Notes: generated from the sequence alone by a model not told the origin. Counted from the stretch's first letter, positions 1-11,921 are shown. The stretch is 64,000 bases of DNA from Limnanthes douglasii subsp. nivea (GCA_036936605.1 JAUPFV010000004.1:91414334-91478333); one strand, 5' to 3'. A program made the numbers and translations.

Positions 1-1394
1 AATGAGCCTTTTCGGGACATTAGGCCCTTTGAACTTAACTTTCATATAAATAAACTTTTAGATCATTAACAAATGAGGGAAAATCATTTACTCTAAATGT
101 AGCCTATCATAGATTCTTTCGCTAAATTAAATCCTAAGTAGCTCAATTCTCTCACTATAGTATATCAAAATATTAATTTCCTCTTTCATTACTCAAATAT
201 TCTCCAAAAATCATTAACTCTATCAACCGCGATAAAATTGACTGTGATGTATAAAAAAAACTTATTTTAACAAGATTTGTTGCTTTTAAATGACATATTT
301 GGTGAGGTTTATTTTCGTTTGAGGGTAATTTTGTCCAGAGTTTTGTGGTATTTTGAAGGTATTTAATGTTTGGATAGAGTGTAGAGGGAGAATTGAGCTG
401 CCTGGTTGTATTTAATTTTCATTACCCTCATTAAATGAAAGTGGTTGGGTATTTGTACCCTTAATTATGGGCCACATGGGCTTTCGGGTTGACTTATGGA
501 TTTCGGTCGAGTTCAAAGACCCATTTAGTTTTAAGCATGTAGTTAATTAGCTTAGTCATGAAATGATTAAGTTTTTAGTACATTACTTCTGTCCGGATGG
601 TTCAGTGGGTGGATGTTGTCAGAATTTCCCCTGTCCGGTTCTCATAAAGAGTGACAACAAATTCCGGACTCATCAATCTTAAATTTATAGACATAAAAAA
701 ATGTTTAGAGTTGTAATACTTAAAAATTATTATTAAGAACGTGAAATGTATATTTTAGTAACCATAATTCAAATTCTCCCTTACAATATTTATTATTCAA
801 AATCTAATAATAAACTCTAAATAAAATTATTTCACGTTGTATGAATTATTGATAAAATATTGACCATAAAGTTATTTAGCTAAATAAAATTTTGCTTTTG
901 TGTCGATCTTTATAAACCGTTCAAACTCAATAATATAGATAGTAATGTAAGTGTTTAATTTTTTTTTATAAAATTCATTCTACACGATTCTTTCGTCATA
1001 TAAAAGTTCCATTACCAATTTTAAATTATTATTTCAAAAAACATTTCAAACTACTTTAAGGTATTTCCAATATATCTTAATATATTATTTATTACATATA
1101 AAAATAATATTTAACAATAAATCTTAATATTTTTTAATATATTATTTAAATGATATTTAAAAAATAAAATATAACAAAATCAAATTTATATATAAAATAT
1201 ATTTTTTAAAATAAATAAAATAAATCAAATTCGTTACATAAAAGATATTTATTAAAAATATATGAAAATAAAATCATTTTTTATCTAAAAAATATATATA
1301 AATAAAATTAAATTTGTATTAAAGATAATTTATAATATAAAAAACAATTATTAAAAAAAATTAAAAAATATTTCAATATATATTGTTTAAAAAC
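1..1394. other. AT-rich intergenic DNA
   Basis: No gene or RNA seen on either strand. From about 660 onward it is strongly AT-rich with many short A and T tracts, as in plant intergenic DNA. The first few hundred bases are less extreme but stop-rich in all frames. Confidence 0.6.
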
Positions 1395-1424
1395 TTAGCC
1401 AATGGAATTAAAGTTTCTTTCACT

Positions 1425-2200
1425 TATCTGATTGACAATTCTCAATCTACTTTCATCGCAGGTAGAAGTATCTCTGATAACATCCTTCTTTTCCAATAGT
1501 TTTTGCGGGGATACCACACCTAATTGCAATGGTAAAAGGGTCTCCCTTAAAATTCACCTGATGAAAGCCTTCGATAATGTCCATTGCACCTCATTCTTGA
1601 CATTCTTGTCGCGATAAATTTACCTGAAAATATAATTAATTGGATCATTAACTGCATCTCCTCGACTACCTACTCTAATATCATTAATGGTGACGCATAT
1701 GGAAAATTCCATGGCAGAAATGGTCTCTAACAAGGAGACCCGCTCTCCTCATTGCTTTTTCTCACTATCATGCAAATCATCTCCTGTATTCTGAAAGAGA
1801 AAAAACAATGATAGAAATTCTCAATTTCATTGGAAATGTCAAACTCAAAATCACGAATCTCTGCTTTGTAGACGATCTTATAATTTTATGTCATGAAGAT
1901 GTTGATTCTCTATTTCTCATTAAGGAGGGCCTTGATGGTTTACATTCCCTTTCATCTAAAAGACATATTTTCCTTTCTGGAATTAATCCAACCCTTCGTA
2001 ATGATCTACTCTCTATTTTGGGTTATATGGATGTTCCTTTTCTTAATGTCCGTCTTTCACACTCGGAATGTCTTTCTTTCCTTCACACAATTATTTCAAA
2101 GATTGATTCTTGGACTTTCGAGCATATCTCTTATGGCGGAAGGCTCCAACTCATCACGTCTGTTTTATTTGTCGGTCAAGTTTGATGGTCCTTAATCTTT
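1425..2200 (+). pseudogene. LINE reverse transcriptase fragment
   Basis: Broken reverse transcriptase domain. In shifting frames one reads a FIAGRSISDNIL-like segment near 1450, an LMKAFDNVH segment near 1560 matching the family's LRKAFDSVxW block, QGDPLS near 1735, and the catalytic-loop relative CFVDDL at about 1862-1880, where LINEs usually have FADD. The Ala-to-Val change and several frame breaks indicate loss of activity. Its normal role is to copy the element's RNA at a nicked genomic site. Confidence 0.78.
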
Positions 2201-2279
2201 ATCCTTCCCTCAATATATCTTAAATAATTGTCCTAATACTTGCATCGTTTCCTTCGGTCGGGTCCTGCTATGAAAATTC

Positions 2280-3350
2280 ACGAGCTAAAATGGCTTGGTC
2301 CAAAGTCACCTATCCCACGAAGGAGGGCGGCCTTACGATTCTAGATCTAAAAAACTAGAATCACGTGGTTGTCGTTAAACATATGTGATCTATCTTAAGT
2401 AATAGTAAAAACTTCATATGGTATGACTGATTAATTCAGAAAAAATAAAAAATAGTAACTTACAGGATCTTGATCTTGGTTCCTCCCCTTATTGGATTTG
2501 GAGGAAGATCTTGCATATCTGCCCTATTGCTAGTAAATATACATGGTGGCTATTGACAATGGTTCAAACACCTCTTTCTTGTTTGACCCATTACATTCTC
2601 TCTACCTCCCTGTTTTTTCATTATAGCACAAACATCATTAATGATTCAAGGCTTGGGAAAAATCTCAAGATCTTTGATATTAAAATTAACAGTCACTGGA
2701 ACTTGCCTTCCAATATTATATTGGAAAGATCTAGGAATCATATTAATCTGCAGAAGATCAATAATTTCATTCTCACTCAACCTCCTCATAACATCAACTC
2801 CATTGATGTTTCATTTTGGACTGCAAATGTTGGCAACCTCAACTTCACGATCAAAGATACAGACAATGCCATTCAGATGTCTGCCCCAATTATGGGGTGG
2901 GCCGAGTTAGTTTGGAATAAATTTAATATTCCTCATCATTCTCTTATTTTGTGGCTTGTCATCCTTGGCAAGCTTTCCACTCGGGACAAGCTTCTGAGTT
3001 GGGGTTATAACACCCCACCAGTTTGTATCATTTAAATCTAAATCTGAAACTATCTCTCACCTTCTCTTCGATTGTAGTTTCACTAAAAGTCTTTGGATCC
3101 ATGCTAGTTCTTTATTGGGTTTTCCATTTATTGCCAGTAGCTGGCAATCTTGGGTTAGTGAGGCGTCAAACTGGTCGCAATCTCGAAACCTTCATATTTA
3201 GCGTACTTTCTTTGACGCGGTTATTTACCATCTCTGGCCGGAGAGGGACGCAAGAGTTTCTGGTTCCTCTTCGGCCATTGCCTCTTTGGTGTCTAATATG
3301 ATCTTCTGTGATCTTTGGTTTAGATTCCATGATACCAAAATTTGCTGGCC
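2280..3350 (+). pseudogene. LINE C-terminal zf-RVT-like region
   Basis: Continues the LINE polyprotein. Near 2285 a frame reads AWSKVTYPTKEGGLTILDLK, matching the conserved LINE segment (KVxxPKxEGGLGIRDL). From 2870 to 3030 it reads like the zf-RVT domain (WxxxWNKFNIPHHSLILWL...KLSTRDKLLSWG). From 3090 to 3340 a frame reads an IYHLWPERDARV-like tail typical of plant LINEs. Frames change several times, so it is a pseudogene. The domain is typically domesticated or decayed in plant genomes. Confidence 0.72.
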
Positions 3351-3599
3351 TATGTAATTCTCCTTCTTACTTACTTATATTTATTGTATTAAAGATCCTC
3401 TATTCTCTTAAGTATTGCTCGTATACTCATCATGGTTGTTGGTTTCCTTTGGATCCGTTGTCTAATGTCTCCCTTATTTTCCCGATTTTATTGCTTTTCG
3501 AGTAGCTTTATTTACCTTTTATACTCTCTATATCATTTAGCTCTCCCTTTCCTTCTTCTTCTCCCTCTACCTCACCCTCACCCTCATCCGATCCCAATC

Positions 3600-3920
3600 C
3601 ATGGCTTCAAATAAACAACATAAACTTAAAAAATGAAATGAGCCGACATACAAGTGTGTTAGGTGCCTCCACAATGCATTTATACCAATGTTGATATGAT
3701 ATCCCACTACAGGAGCAGTCATCCGAGAAAGGATGACACCCACCTATGTGAGATGTGCAAGAACAAGTTTAATCCGCTACCGATCTGAATGCTCATAGGT
3801 GCATCCCGGACGTATTCGACATCACGAAAAGAAAAAAGATGAAGAAGATGAAGAACAAGAAAAATGAGAAAAGAAGTGAAAGAACTCGTAAACAAATGAT
3901 AGGTTATGGATTTTAGTTTT
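3600..3920 (+). pseudogene. Possible decayed C2H2-like zinc-finger fragment
   Basis: I do not recognise a specific gene. After a pyrimidine-rich leader, an ATG at 3601 opens 11 codons and then a stop. Just past it one frame has C-x2-C spacing (YKCVRC). A neighbouring frame has DMISHYRSSHPRK followed by LCEMCKNKF, i.e. further paired Cys and His. A lysine-rich tail follows at 3820-3890. The pattern could be a small zinc-finger protein broken by a stop and a frameshift, or chance. Low confidence. Confidence 0.25.
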
Positions 3921-5019
3921 TTTGTTTATTTTTCTCGTCACAAAACTATTTATTCCTGTTTAGTGTTGTTCAAGTCTCTCAAATACTTTCTAAAACCAAT
4001 AAGCAATTTTCAGCCCAAAAAAAAGTAATAATATCATATCGTTGATTAATGGCTGTTTCTGGGTGTGAAATAGTTGTTTCGGATACGATATGATTAATGA
4101 TTTTTTATGGATGTGAATCAGTAGTTTTGGATATTTTGCTGGAACAATTTTTTTGATAAAATGTGATGTTAAAATTACTCTTTATATCATTTAGACGTGT
4201 TTATGTGTTTTTTTTGTCGACTTTCATTTTGTCGCTCGTATCTTCTTGTAGAATGCCCTAAATATTTATATAGACTCTTTTGTTTTATTTTAATTCTAAA
4301 CAAGACAATAGTATCTATTTATTTTGGAGTGTGCTTTTAAATATAATAATAGTGACGAATTTATATTGTTTTTATATCCACCTAACTATCTTTTTAGGAT
4401 ATTACTAAATAAGAAATGTTATATGTATAGTACTGCATCTATAAATACTCCAATATTTTATTTTATTAATTATCGATATACTAAATACTCCAATATTTAT
4501 TTAATAAATTTTTTATTCTAAATGTTATTTTATTTTTGAATTTCTAAATGAAATTTACAAAATATATTTTATATAATTTTATTTGATTAGTTTTAAGTTA
4601 GTTTTATTATAAATATTTAAATTCAAATTGAAAAAAAATAGTTTTTTAAATAATCTTTATAAGTCAATTTTATATATTATTTTTAAAAATAAATTTAAAA
4701 TAAACATTTAATAGGTTTTTTTTTATATAAAAACTTGTCATAAAAAGAGGTCGAAACAATAGTTTTTTAAATAACTTCTATTTCAGAACGTGAAAAACAA
4801 AATGAACCATTTTATAAAAAATATGATAATAAAAATTAATCAATAATAAATTTTATAAATCATTAACTATTATCCTCGTGTTAAAAGTTGATTAATTCGA
4901 TAAGCCGATGGCACCGGTTAGCAAAACTCATAAAACTCTTTTTCAACAAAATATAACATTGCTCAAATTCTCAAAACAATACTTGAAAAAAAAGTAGTAT
5001 TTCTTTTCTTGAACATTTT
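3921..5019. other. AT-rich intergenic DNA
   Basis: No gene seen. It is dominated by A/T tracts, and short open frames there are low-complexity Phe/Ile/Leu/Tyr strings. Confidence 0.6.
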
Positions 5020-6097
5020 AATTGGAAAAAAATAAAAATAAAAATCCACAAAATTTCAGACAATGTAAGATAGATCAGACTCTTATGATCCTTTCAACCA
5101 AACACTTTCACTATCATCCTTTCAACCAAATTATTGAAGGATAACATCATAACTCACCACTAAGTATTGCCTTGACCGTTATCATCAAACTCACGCCACT
5201 TTTTTCTTATGATGCATATTTCTTGTACATAACCTTTAAATCATTCCATTTTTCTTATGACTGGAGTTTCGCCAATAGCTTCGCACAATCCTTTAGTTTT
5301 GTCTCCAAATAAGAAATGTGGTGCTTAAGTGTGTCGGTCCAAGTAGGGCTCTGGTTCATGGCACATCTTGCGACATAGACGGCCGATGCAGCTACCAGTG
5401 AAGGACAAAAGCTTAACATGTCATACTTCATCATTCCCAGTTCTGGTATATAATGTGTCATGTCCTCTATTTGTTTATCAAGAATGGAAGCTTTAATAAA
5501 CCAAACAAGAAACACATAGTGTGTTGGCACGATCAAATACCATTCCAGCTTTCCCAAGATACATTTTCTCTATCCTTATTATATGTTCATGACTATAAGC
5601 CTCAGCAGCCATCTCTACTAAATCATCAACAGTCGGTGGCCATAGTTTTTCGTATTTGGAGGCAATACGTAAAACACTAATGTCAACCAACTTTAACTCT
5701 CCTTTGGGTACAAGATCAGCCAATAGAAATCAGTCAATTACGTTTATTGTGAGGTAAAGTGTTTCGAGAGTGAGGTTAAATTTGTTATGAACATCAACTA
5801 GCCAGTTCACTAGAATAGCTCGCATTTTTTGGGTGATCTAGGTAGTGACCTGTTTTATTTCTCAACTGTCTTTTAAGACTTGTACATGTCCTCCATATAT
5901 TCAAGACTAGGTTCACAATCAGCATCACCAGCATCTATATCGAAAGCTTTCTCTTTTGAATTAAGAACATCCAACCCACAGGTTGCCTTACTTCGAGCAG
6001 TGAGAATTAAACCGTAAGATACCCTCTTCTTTCCCGATGCTTTTTTCTTACCTTTCTTGTTTTCAAGTAAAACCTTTTCTTGTTCATTCTCACGAGT
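5020..6097 (-). pseudogene. Cyclin B copy 1, intronless and truncated
   Basis: Mitotic (B-type) cyclin sequence, the regulatory partner of CDKs in G2/M. Reading down the minus strand: a CGLDV...DIDAGD...EYMEDMYK segment (the pre-box region of CYCB1), the first cyclin fold around VPKGELKLVDISVLRIASKYE, then LGKxEWYL, PTHYVFLVWFIKAS and the C-terminal fold SFCPSLVAASAVYVAR...LKDCAKLL. No introns interrupt these exon-crossing blocks, unlike ordinary plant CYCB genes. Frameshifts and stops break it. Its N-terminal part ends abruptly at 6097, where a gypsy LTR begins. It is homologous along about 1.08 kb to the copy at 10376-11732. Confidence 0.85.
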
Positions 6098-6689
6098 GAT
6101 AAGGGGGGATTCCCCCAAGCAAGTATGAGCACGAGCAGGAGGACTGCAAATTTGGATTAAGATAAGCAATGAAGAAAAGGACGAGCTCTACAGCGTTGAT
6201 GAGCTCAAAGGCAGATCAAGCTCAGAGGCAGATCGAGCTCGAAGACATTAGGGGGGAAGAATTGATCGAACAGATTAAGGATGCGATGAACATATGATCA
6301 AGATTGAGTGCAAACTCAAAGAAAATAAGTTGACCACATGATCAGTGAGCTCGAGCTTTGCAAACCAGAACAAATCTGATCGCGCTTAAGGAATGGCCCT
6401 GTTCGATTTAAGGTGCAAATCAGATAAGGCATTTCCTTATTTATTGTGTAACACACGTTTTGAATCTTAAGTCAAAGCGTTTTAAGTACTTGTTCCGAAA
6501 TTATAGGAATAGTGATGTTAGTGAGTTAGTGGATCATTAAGTGTAAACATGTGTAACTTCCCACTAACTCACAACATTATAAATAGGGAGAACCTATCTA
6601 TGAATAAGATGATATTTTTTTGCCTTATATCTTTCTTGACTAAAACCCTAAAGACTTAATCGTGGTAAAAACATGTTATTCCCGTAACA
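6098..6689 (+). repeat. 5' LTR of the Tat-like element
   Basis: Begins TGATAAGG directly after cyclin copy 1 and ends ...GTAACA, giving TG...CA ends, about 592 bp. Contains a TATA box and is followed by a primer-binding-like site. The start was placed where homology between the two cyclin copies stops. With no second LTR present, the ends cannot be confirmed by comparison. Confidence 0.6.
6578..6586 (+). promoter_or_regulatory. LTR TATA box
   Basis: TATAAATAG inside the 5' LTR, about 110 bp before its end. This is the expected position for the promoter that would start genomic RNA at the U3/R border. Confidence 0.55.
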
Positions 6690-6692
6690 AAT

Positions 6693-6710
6693 TTGGTGTC
6701 GCCTATGGGA
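6693..6710 (+). other. Primer-binding-site-like sequence
   Basis: TTGGTGTCGCCTATGGGA starts 3 nt after the LTR end. It resembles the TTGGCGCCGTCTGTGGGAA-type sequence that follows the 5' LTR in many plant gypsy elements, with a few substitutions. This supports the LTR boundary. Confidence 0.5.
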
Positions 6711-6728
6711 ATTTCCTAACCAATCACC

Positions 6729-7225
6729 ATGGTAGTCACAAGGTCAGGAATCGAGAGAGACAACCAGGAAACTAGTGAAACAACAATACACCGAAAGGGA
6801 GCGATGAACCAACCAACGGGGCAAGGTGTCCTATATTCCGGTCTTATATCTCCTTAAGGGGGTAATCTCATGCCACCCCAAGGGGCGGTGGTGATGGAGG
6901 AACCACCGATCCAACCCACAGTTGTTCCCCAGGCAGAGGTGCATCTCCATTAGCCGGCGGATGCAGCGGGGCTCGCAAAACTACGAAAGCCATCCCGGCA
7001 GATGATTCGGCGGTCCTTCAACTCGAACAGAGAATCCAGAATCTTCAGGAGGAGCAATTGAAAATAACGTTCGAACGAGATGCAAGAGAATAAGCCATGC
7101 ACGCCCTATGGCAGGAATGAATAATGCTATTCACACCCTCACCGGTAAGATCAAGGGATCGAACGTGTTACGTGATCGCGTCAGACCCGTCAAAACCTCT
7201 CTGATAGCAATTAAACGGCAAAAGG
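6729..7225 (+). pseudogene. Remnant gag leader of the Tat-like element
   Basis: An ATG at 6729 opens MVVTRSGIERDN..., a start typical of plant gypsy gag. Stops appear by about 6855, and proline- and glutamine-rich segments continue to 7200. Only about 500 bp separate the leader from pol, far less than a normal gag plus zinc knuckle plus protease, so most of gag was deleted. Confidence 0.5.
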
Positions 7226-8146
7226 ATGCTACACCAGGAACACTGGATCTCACCTCACCTAGTGGATGACCCACGAGAAAACGATGATTCAACTACTACA
7301 GATACTACAACCGTGGACACATTCATAGCTGACAGTAGAGAGCTTCGATTAGGAAAGGAGTTATCTCAGGACTTAAAGGTACGTTTTATAGCTTTATTAG
7401 CAAAATATATAGATGTTTTTTCTTGAGAGGCAACTGATGTCTCAGGAGTAAGCCCATCAATCATAAGCCATGAATTAGCTATCAACCCTTGCGCCAAACC
7501 GGTACGACAAAAACGTAGGTCTTTTTCAGCAGAAAAACATGCAGTTGTACTAGTTGAGGTGACCAAATTAAGCGGTTTGGGGCACATCCGAAAAGCAAGG
7601 TATCTGGTTTGGATAGCCAACCCGGTTTTGGTAAAAAAGAAGAGCGGACAATGGAGAATGTGTGTGGATTTTACCGATTTGAATCAGGCATTCCCTAAGG
7701 ATGTTTTCCTATTACCAAGAATCGATCAGATGGTCGATTCAGCCTCGGGCTGCGAATTCTTATCCTTTATGAATGCATATTCTGGGTATAATCAGATCCG
7801 CCTACATCCATCTGACCAAGAGGACACAACCTTTCAAACCGAGGGGGGTCTCTACTACTATACAGTTATGCCTTTTAGGTTGAAGAATGCAGGCTCGATA
7901 TATCAACGATTGATAAATCACATCTTCCAAGATCACTTGAGGCGACATCTAGAGGCGTACATTGACGATATGATCGTTAAAATTCATGAAGAGACGCATC
8001 ACTTGGACACATTACAGGTTGTTTTTTATTTATTACGAAGGTTTAACCTCAAACTTAACTCGAATAAGTGCTCTTTTGGTGTTGCTAAAGGTAATGTTTT
8101 GGGCTATGTGGTAAGTCAACATGGTATTGAGGCAGACCATGTCTAG
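7226..8146 (+). pseudogene. Gypsy reverse transcriptase (Tat-like pol)
   Basis: Polymerase that copies the element RNA. After a protease-RT linker (VDDPRENDD..., then DVFS followed by a stop at about 7423), the RT reads NPVLVKKKSGQWRMCVDFTD, then FPLPRIDQ-like (FLLPRIDQMVD), FLSFMNAYSGYNQI, and the catalytic loop AYIDDMIVK at about 7957-7983. It ends with CSFGVAKGNVLGYVVS. One long frame covers 7559-8146. Flanking frame changes and stops make the whole polyprotein inactive. Motifs are close to those of the gypsy fragments at 24.5-27.3 kb. Confidence 0.85.
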
Positions 8147-9190
8147 CTAAATGCAATTTTGAAAATGGAACCACCAAAAAATATTAGGGAAGTGCAATAT
8201 GAGGTTAACATCCCTTTCAAGGTTTATCTCCCGCGCATCGGATAAGAGTCGTCACTTTTTTGAAGTATTATGAGGTGCTAAGAAGTTCACCTGGACAGAA
8301 GAATGTGATAGAGCTTTCGTTGAGCTTAAGCAATATCTTACCTCTCCTAAGATGTTTTCTACTCCCGCCCCAAGGAGCCCTTATTTATTTACCTTGCAGT
8401 GTCATCATTTGTTGTAAGCTCAGCCCTCGTTATCGATCAGAATGGGGTACAACGCCCAATATATTACACGAGAAAAATGCTTACAGATGTGGAGATAAGG
8501 TATCTGAACCTCGAAAAACTTGCTTTAAGTTTGATTATTGTAGGTCGGCGGATGATGCCATATTTCCAAGGGCATATAATTACGGTGCGGACAACATTCC
8601 CTCTGTGAATGGTGCTGCAGAAGCCATATGTTTCTAGAAAACTCACCAAATAGAGCATCGAGCTCGGCGAGTATGACATTCGGTTCAAGTCGCTCTTAGC
8701 TATTAAGGGTCAAGTAGTGGCTGATTTCTTAGCAGAATTCACCTCCTCCAGAAATCAATAGATTGACACAGACAACCAGCAAACAGTCGAATCAGACCAG
8801 TGGATCATTGAGGTCGATGGGGCATCTTCTACAACGGGCGGAGGAGCAAAAGTTATACTACAGACCCCAAGAAGTGAGGAGATCAAGCAAGTTGTGCGCT
8901 TTAATTTCCCGGTAATGAATAATGTCGCGAAGTATGAGGCAACCCTCTGTGCCATGAAGTTGGCTTTGATATATGGAGCTCAAAACATCAAGGTTAAATC
9001 TGACTCTCAATTGGTGGTTAATCAGGCACAGGGTACTTATGATGTGAGGCCGGAAGGAATCAAGGAGTACCTTATTATGCTTAAAGAGTAAGAATCTAAA
9101 TTCGCCTGTGTATTATATGAGCAGATCCCACGAAAGGATACCTCGGCAGCCGATATTCTAGCAAAGACCGCGGCTTCGGGAGAGCATCCC
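8147..9190 (+). pseudogene. RNase H plus additional archaeal-type RNase H
   Basis: The first RNase H is broken before 8390 and then reads SALVIDQNGVQRPIYYTRK and YFQGHIITVRT. A connection segment (ADFLAEF at about 8720) leads to a second RNase H: WIIEVDGASS (first Asp), KYEATLCAMKLAL (Glu) and KSDSQLVVNQ (second Asp), then AADILAKTAASGE. This extra RNase H (aRNH) is characteristic of the Tat clade. Stops lie near 8760, 9090 and 9203. Confidence 0.8.
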
Positions 9191-9199
9191 ACAGTTTTA

Positions 9200-10375
9200 C
9201 TCTAGAAACTCCCCATGACAGATGTCGTACCAACAACGGTGACCATCAATTCAATTGCTAATGATGTTGACTGGAGAACTCCATACTTACATTACTCGAG
9301 TCATGATACCTTGCCAACAAGTAAGAATGAAGCTCGAGCGCTGCAGATCAAGGCAACTAAATTTTGTGTCCTCGACAATATCTTGTATAGGAAGAGTTCA
9401 ACCCGACCTTTGCTTCGGTGCCTTGATCGCGCGGAAGCCATCTCGATATTGGTTGATCTACATTTGGGAGAAGCATGGGCTCATTGTGGACACCGAACAA
9501 TGATTTTCCGTTTTCTCCTCACTGGGTATTATTGGCCTGAGCTAGCAAGTGACGCAGAGAATCTTGTATTGCAATATCACAAGTGTCAAGAGTGTTCGAA
9601 TACACAGCATAAACCTAGCGAACCTATACATAACACCCTCGTTCAATGTCTATTTGATAAATGGGGAATAGATCTGGTGGGTCCTTTGCCGATGGCCACA
9701 CGCAAAAGATAGTTACTTATTGTCACGGTCGATTATTTTTCCAGATGGGTCGAGGCTAAAGCTTTATTCCGAACGCGTGCCCAGGAGGTATGTGATTTCA
9801 TAAACAATCAAATTTTAACCCGATATGGAATTCCGTGGATTTTGATGATAGATAACGGCCCACAATTCCAAAATTTAATACTTATCAACTTCTGCAAACG
9901 ATATGGGATTCTCCAGCACTTCTCCACCCCATATTATCCCCAGACAAATGGTCAGGTCGAAGTAACTAACCGGACGCTACTAGAAGTACTCAAGATAAAT
10001 TGGAAGGGGCTAAAGGCAAATGGCCGGACAAATTTGCAGAGGTGCTATGGGCGTATCGAACAACCCCGCGCTCCATAATAGAAGATAATCCATTTACATT
10101 GGTATACGGTACAGAAGCAGTCATTCCAGCGGAGATTATAGTACCAAGCCATAGAATCGAGCACTACAAAGAAGAGGCAAATTTGATAGCTATGTCAACC
10201 TGCCTGGACCTATTAGAGGAGCGAAAAGACCAGGTCAGGATACGAGCATAACATTATGGAAGCCTAATGAGAGGACGCTTTAATGCTCGTTTGAAGTCGC
10301 ACTCCTTAAATGAGGGAGATTTATTCTTCAAGAAGGTGTTTCAAGGCTCCGGTAGTGGAACAGGTGGTAAGCTAG
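9200..10375 (+). pseudogene. Gypsy integrase, C-terminally truncated
   Basis: Zinc-binding module HLGEAWAHCGHR...HKCQEC (HHCC), then core motifs WGIDLVGPL (first Asp), LMIDNGPQF (second Asp) and TNGQVEVTNR (Glu). A stop lies at about 9710 (after TRKR) and a frameshift near 10020. After AYRTTPRS...PFTLVYGTEAVIP the C-terminal part reads GDLFFKKVFQG and ends in an A-rich run where the cyclin homology begins. The integrase would insert the cDNA copy. Here it is dead. Confidence 0.85.
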
Positions 10376-11732
10376 AAAAAGATAAAAAAAAATTCCACAA
10401 AATTTCAGACAATATAAGATAAATCAGACTCTACTAATCCTCCTTTCAACCAAAACTATTCACCATCATCCTTTCAACCAAATTGTTGCAAGAAAACATC
10501 ATAACTCACCACCAAGTATTGCCTTGGCCGTTATCATCAAAGCCACACCACTTTTTTCTTCTGATGCATATTTCTTGTACATAACCTTTAAATCATTCCC
10601 TTTTGCTTATGACTGGAGTTTCGCCAATAGCTTCGCACAATCCCTTAGTTATGTCTCCAAATAAGAAGTGTGATGCTTAAGTATGTCGGTAAAAGCAGGA
10701 ATCTGGTCCATGGCACATCTTTGCGACATAGACGACCGATGCAGCTACCAGTGAGGGACAAAAGCTTAACGTGTCATAGTTCATCATTTCTCGTTCTATT
10801 ATATAATGTACCATGTTCTCTATTTGTTTATCATGAATGGAAGCTTTAATAAACCGAACAAGAAACATATAGTGTGTTGGCACGCTCAAATACCATTCCA
10901 GCTTACCCAAGATACATATCTCCATCCTTAGTATTTTTTCATTACTATAAGCCTCAACAACCATCTCTACCAAATCATCAATAGTCGGTGACCATATTTC
11001 TTCGTATTTGGAGGAAATAAGTAAAACACTAATTCCAACCAACTGTAACTCTCTTTTGGGTACAAGATCAGCCGATAAAAATCGGTCAATTATTTTTATT
11101 GTGAGGTAAAGTGTTTAGAGAGTGAGGTCAGATTTGTTATGAACATCAACTAGCCAGTTCACTTTAATAGCTCACATTTTTGGGTGATTTGGGGTTTGCA
11201 TCTGGATGTACTCTAGTGACCTGTTTTCTTTCTTGACTGCCTTGTAAAACTTGTACATGCCCTCCATATATTCAAGACTAGGTTTACAATCAACATCACC
11301 AGCATCTATATAGAAAGGTTTCTCTTTTGACTTATGAACATCCAACCCGCAGGCTGCCTTGCTTTGAGCAGTGAGAATTGAACTGTAAGATACCCTTTCC
11401 TTTCCTTACCTTTCTTGTTTTTAAGTAAAGCCTTCTCTTGTTCTTTCTCACGAGTATCAGGGCTTATCTCAATCACCTCTTTAGTCTTCGACTCAACTCT
11501 ACTTTTAACTAGCTTTGTTTTCTTGTTTAGTGGGGCTTTTCCATCTATGTTTACTGCTATAACCTTATCCTCTGCTTGGCCATTAGCAATAAGTTATGCA
11601 CATAAGCCCCTGGTGATTCGACGGGTAACTGGAGGTTAGGGTTTTAGATCATTTCCTCGAACAGGTACAACGTTCCCAATATCCCCAAGATTTTATCGCC
11701 CTTTCCCTCTAGGATTTTGAACTTTTGAAGCC
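10376..11732 (-). pseudogene. Cyclin B copy 2, intronless, full length but broken
   Basis: Near-complete B1-type cyclin read from an ATG at 11732 (MASKVQNPRGKG) to a stop near 10505, about 410 codons, with a 3' tail to 10376. In order: LGDIGNVVPVRG, a region where the B1 TR-x-L-x-AQLIAN block is recognisable, a basic linker, LEYMEGMYKFYK, ASKYEEIWSPTIDDLVE, LGKLEWYLSVPTHY, SFCPSLVAAS and a VALMITAKAILGG-like end. No introns are present. Stops occur within the first 40 codons and several frameshifts follow, so no full protein is made. It aligns with copy 1 over the 3' 1.08 kb. Confidence 0.85.
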
Positions 11733-11848
11733 ATATTTATCTGATCTTTTTCTTTTCTATCGTATTGCTTAAGATTTCTCACTGTTTTTCTTTTTCTAGA
11801 TACACTGTGAATATAATTTGAGTAAGAGATTCGGAGGAACGATGACCT

Positions 11849-11855
11849 CTTTATA
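11849..11855 (-). promoter_or_regulatory. TATA box upstream of cyclin B copy 2
   Basis: TATAAAG on the minus strand, about 117-123 nt upstream of the copy 2 ATG, a normal distance for a plant core promoter with a short leader. Its presence beside an intronless copy is unexpected for a simple retrocopy. Confidence 0.45.
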
Positions 11856-11879
11856 TGGAGAGAAGGAGCTGATTCACTT

Positions 11880-11921
11880 TCAACGGTCAAAAGTTTCAAA
11901 TTCGATTTTGTAGTCGTTGGA
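11880..11921 (-). promoter_or_regulatory. Two MSA-like M-phase elements
   Basis: TCAACGGTCA (plus strand, 11880-11889) and TCCAACGACT (minus strand, 11921-11912) each match the mitosis-specific activator consensus (core AACGG, YCYAACGGYY) with one mismatch. MSA elements bind three-repeat MYBs and drive B-type cyclin genes at G2/M. They lie 25-70 bp upstream of the TATA box. Confidence 0.45.

Larger units (their letters stand above)
1395..3350 (+). mobile_element. Decayed L1-type LINE, 3' half
   Basis: Remains of the second ORF of a plant L1-type non-LTR retrotransposon. Reverse transcriptase motifs come first and a zf-RVT-like carboxyl region follows, the normal order for the family. The 5' half (ORF1 and endonuclease) is not seen, as expected for 5'-truncated LINE copies. 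Many stops and frameshifts show it is long dead. I could not place a poly(A) tail or target-site duplication with confidence. Confidence 0.8.
6098..10375 (+). mobile_element. Tat-like Ty3/gypsy element without 3' LTR
   Basis: LTR retrotransposon with 5' LTR, primer-binding-like site, a shrunken gag and a pol in the gypsy order (protease region, RT, RNase H, integrase). A second, archaeal-type RNase H (about 8800-9090) lies between the RT/RNase H and integrase, which marks the Tat lineage of plant Ty3/gypsy. Pol stops abruptly at about 10375, in the region just after integrase, and cyclin B copy 2 follows. No 3' LTR is found, so a deletion removed it. Several in-frame stops make it defective. 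Confidence 0.85.

Noticed and set aside
5020..11732. Cyclin copies considered as LTRs of one large element
   Set aside because: The gypsy has its own 5' LTR with TATA and primer site directly after copy 1, and copy 2 extends about 280 bp beyond the shared homology.
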